From: Actinomycetes bacterium
GTDB lineage: Bacteria > Actinomycetota > Acidimicrobiia > Acidimicrobiales > RAAP-2
Length of the DNA: 7,106 nucleotides
Reading direction: 5' to 3'
Assembly: GCA_021781315.1 (NCBI GenBank)
Contig: JAJXXB010000126.1
Span: 1 to 7,106 of the forward strand
This document shows, piece by piece, positions 5,258 to 7,106 of the stretch. Below the pieces are notes generated by a model that worked only from the letters and a program-made list of their open reading frames with translations, was not told the origin of the DNA and did no database searches. Position 1 is the first letter of the stretch; each line of letters opens with the position of its first letter. Both the position numbers and the translations under genes were made by a program.

Positions 5258-7106
5258 TCAGGCCCGTCGAAGGGGCGTCATGGCGAGCACCAGCTGCTTG
5301 GTGCCGTGCTCGTCAAAGACGACGCTGGCCCGCGCGCGCGGGCCCTCGCCCTCCACGCTCCCCACGACCCCGCGGCCGTAGCGGTCGTGGATCACGACGT
5401 CGCCGCGCGCCAGGCCGAGCAGCTCGGCCCCGGTCGAGCGCACCGGCGGCGCGGCACCCGCACCGAAGGCCCGGCCCTCGGCGAAGCTCGAGGTTCGCCC
5501 GACGAAGCCCTCCTCGTCGGCGAAGCTCGCCCGGCGAAGCGGCGGGGTCGACGACAGGTCGACGACCAGCTCGGCCGGCACCTCGGCGAGGAACCGACTG
5601 GCCAGGGCGTCGGTGCGCTGGCCCCAGGTGGTGCGCGTCCAGGCGTGGGTGAGCGACAGGTGGCGCATCGCGCGGGTCAGTCCCACGTAGCACAGTCGCC
5701 TCTCCTCTTCGAGCTCGGCGTCGTCGGAGAGCGCGCGCCGGTGGGGAAAGATCGTCTCCTCGAGACCGGTGATGATGACGGCCGGGAACTCGAGACCCTT
5801 GGCGACGTGCAACGTCATCAGCGAGACCGCGCCGGCCCCGGCGTCGAGCTGGTCGGAGTCGGCGACGAGCGCCATGCGCTCGACGAAGTCGAGCAGCGTC
5901 TCGTACTGCGCGGCGGCCGAGGCCAACTCACCGAGGTTCTCCAAGCGCGAGTACGCCTCGTCGGTGTTCTCCTCGCGCAGCGCGTCGCCCATGCCCGAGT
6001 CGCGCACGATCGCCTCGATCATCTCGCGCGGGGACAGGTCGTTGGCGAGCGCGCGCAGTTCGTCGAGCATCATCGAGAACTTCGTCGCGCCGTTGAGCGC
6101 TCGTCCCGCGAGTCCGGCCGCGGCCGCGTGGTCGGCGGCCTCGGCGAAGGACAGACCGTTCTCGGCGGCGTAGGCGCCGAGCTTGGCCTGGGCCGAGTCG
6201 CCCACGCCGCGCTTGGGCTCGTTGATCACCCGTCGCGCGCTGGCCTCGTCGCGCGGGTTCACAATGAGCCGCGCGTAAGCCAGCACGTTCTTGACTTCCT
6301 TGCGGTCATAGAAGCGCATGCCCGAAATCACGCGGTAGGCGATCCCCGCGCGCAGCATCTCCTCTTCCAGGATGCGGCTCTGGGCGTTGGTGCGGTAGAA
6401 GACCGCCATCTGGTTCCAGTTGAGCCCGTACTCGCTGGCGAATCGACGCAGCTCGCTCGCCACCCAGCGCCCCTCGTCGTACTCGTCACCCGCTCGATAG
6501 AGGCGGATCTTCTCGCCCTGGTCGCCTTCGGTGAAGAGGTTCTTCGCGCGCCGACGGTTGTTGCGCGCGATCACCGCGTTCGCCGCGTCGAGGATCGTCT
6601 GGGTCGATCGGAAGTTCTGCTCGAGCACGATCACCGACGCGTCGGGGAAGCGCTCCTCGAACTGGAGGATGTTGCGCACGTCGGCCGCGCGGAAGCGGTA
6701 GATCGACTGGTCCGAGTCGCCGACCACGCACAGGTTGCGGTGCTCGGCCGCGAGCATCATCACGAGCTCGTTTTGCACGCCGTTGGTGTCCTGGAACTCG
6801 TCGACGAGCAAGTAGCGAAAGCGTCGTTGGTAGCTCGAGAGCACGTCGGCGTCGGCGCGCAGCATGGCCACGGCGTTCACCAGCAGGTCGTCGAAGTCCA
6901 TCGCGTTGGCGCTTCGCAGGCGCTTCTCGTAGAGGGCGAAGATCTCGGCGATGCGCTTGCGCGACGGATCCCCACCGTGATACGTCTCGTAGCGTTTCGC
7001 GTCCATCATCTCGTTCTTCGCCGCCGAGATGGCGGCGGCCACGCTGCGCGGGCTGAGCCGCTTGGTGTCGAGGTTGAGCTCGTTCATGATGCGCTCGACC
7101 AGGTTC
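5258..7106 (-). CDS. pcrA: PcrA/UvrD-type SF1A DNA helicase, N-terminus beyond window edge
   Basis: This is an ATP-dependent 3'-5' DNA helicase of the Rep/UvrD/PcrA family, acting in nucleotide excision repair, replication restart and transcription-coupled repair. 615 residues are visible. Coding continues upstream of the ATG at 7087 (NLVERI precedes it), so that ATG is internal and the true start is outside. Counting from it, motif II (Walker B) DEFQDTN is at 96-102, motif III GDSDQSIYRFRAAD at 123-136, motif IV QNFRST at 157-162, motif V TLHVAKGLEFP at 425-435 and motif VI EEERRLCYVGLTRA at 460-473. The C-terminal GDVVIHDRYGRGVV...VVFDEHGTKQLVLAMTPL (562-606) is the Tudor-like RNA-polymerase-binding module of PcrA/UvrD. 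The Walker A motif (GxGKT) and about 130-160 residues are missing because of the window edge, since relatives run about 720-770. The next gene downstream begins 47 nt later at most, in the same direction. Confidence 0.95.
   Translation of the reverse strand, partial: NLVERIMNELNLDTKRLSPRSVAAAISAAKNEMMDAKRYETYHGGDPSRKRIAEIFALYEKRLRSANAMDFDDLLVNAVAMLRADADVLSSYQRRFRYLLVDEFQDTNGVQNELVMMLAAEHRNLCVVGDSDQSIYRFRAADVRNILQFEERFPDASVIVLEQNFRSTQTILDAANAVIARNNRRRAKNLFTEGDQGEKIRLYRAGDEYDEGRWVASELRRFASEYGLNWNQMAVFYRTNAQSRILEEEMLRAGIAYRVISGMRFYDRKEVKNVLAYARLIVNPRDEASARRVINEPKRGVGDSAQAKLGAYAAENGLSFAEAADHAAAAGLAGRALNGATKFSMMLDELRALANDLSPREMIEAIVRDSGMGDALREENTDEAYSRLENLGELASAAAQYETLLDFVERMALVADSDQLDAGAGAVSLMTLHVAKGLEFPAVIITGLEETIFPHRRALSDDAELEEERRLCYVGLTRAMRHLSLTHAWTRTTWGQRTDALASRFLAEVPAELVVDLSSTPPLRRASFADEEGFVGRTSSFAEGRAFGAGAAPPVRSTGAELLGLARGDVVIHDRYGRGVVGSVEGEGPRARASVVFDEHGTKQLVLAMTPLRRA

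Noticed and set aside
1..7106. A previously undescribed defence, mobile or biosynthetic system
   Set aside because: Every gene belongs to a recognised family with a housekeeping or wall-precursor role. There are no transposase, integrase, toxin-antitoxin, CRISPR or phage features, and no intergenic gap longer than 90 bp.

Overview
This is a GC-rich bacterial chromosome segment with compact gene spacing, frequent short gene overlaps and weak or absent Shine-Dalgarno sequences. The decaprenyl-phosphoryl-arabinose (DPA) enzyme set and the SucC and PcrA sequence styles point to an actinobacterium. An acidimicrobial-type lineage outside the mycolate-forming Corynebacteriales is my guess, not something the sequence proves. 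There are no mobile elements, tRNA or rRNA genes, or CRISPR arrays.

Layout, left to right. (1) On the minus strand, reading toward base 1, are a stand-alone cobalamin-binding subunit of an acyl-CoA mutase (409-831) and the first 131 codons of sucC (1-393, cut by the window). They are 15 nt apart and form an apparent operon linking methylmalonyl-CoA-type rearrangement to succinyl-CoA use. (2) A 90-bp divergent intergenic region (832-921) carries candidate -10 boxes facing both ways, each placed for a leaderless or near-leaderless start. A perfect 6-bp-arm inverted repeat sits beside the rightward -10. (3) On the plus strand is a tightly coupled three-gene operon: ubiA (DPPR synthase, 922-1830), dprE1 (1827-3161) and dprE2 (3154-3921). 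Together these convert PRPP plus polyprenyl phosphate to polyprenyl-phosphoryl-arabinofuranose, the donor for arabinan synthesis. DprE1 has Ala where Mycobacterium tuberculosis DprE1 has Cys387, the benzothiazinone target. (4) On the minus strand is a membrane-anchored phosphodiester-glycosidase (NAGPA-like) protein (3918-5210), whose stop codon overlaps that of dprE2. (5) On the minus strand is the C-terminal four-fifths of a PcrA/UvrD-type SF1 helicase (5258 to beyond 7106), running off the right edge.

The core biology is a minimal polyprenyl-phosphoryl-arabinose cassette with a cell-surface carbohydrate hydrolase next to it, flanked by central metabolism and DNA repair genes. I see no clearly new multi-gene system. 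The points most worth a second look are the altered DprE1 drug-target residue, the divergent promoter architecture, the variant C-terminal motif of the NAGPA-like protein, and a perfect hairpin that holds that gene's first possible start codon in its loop.
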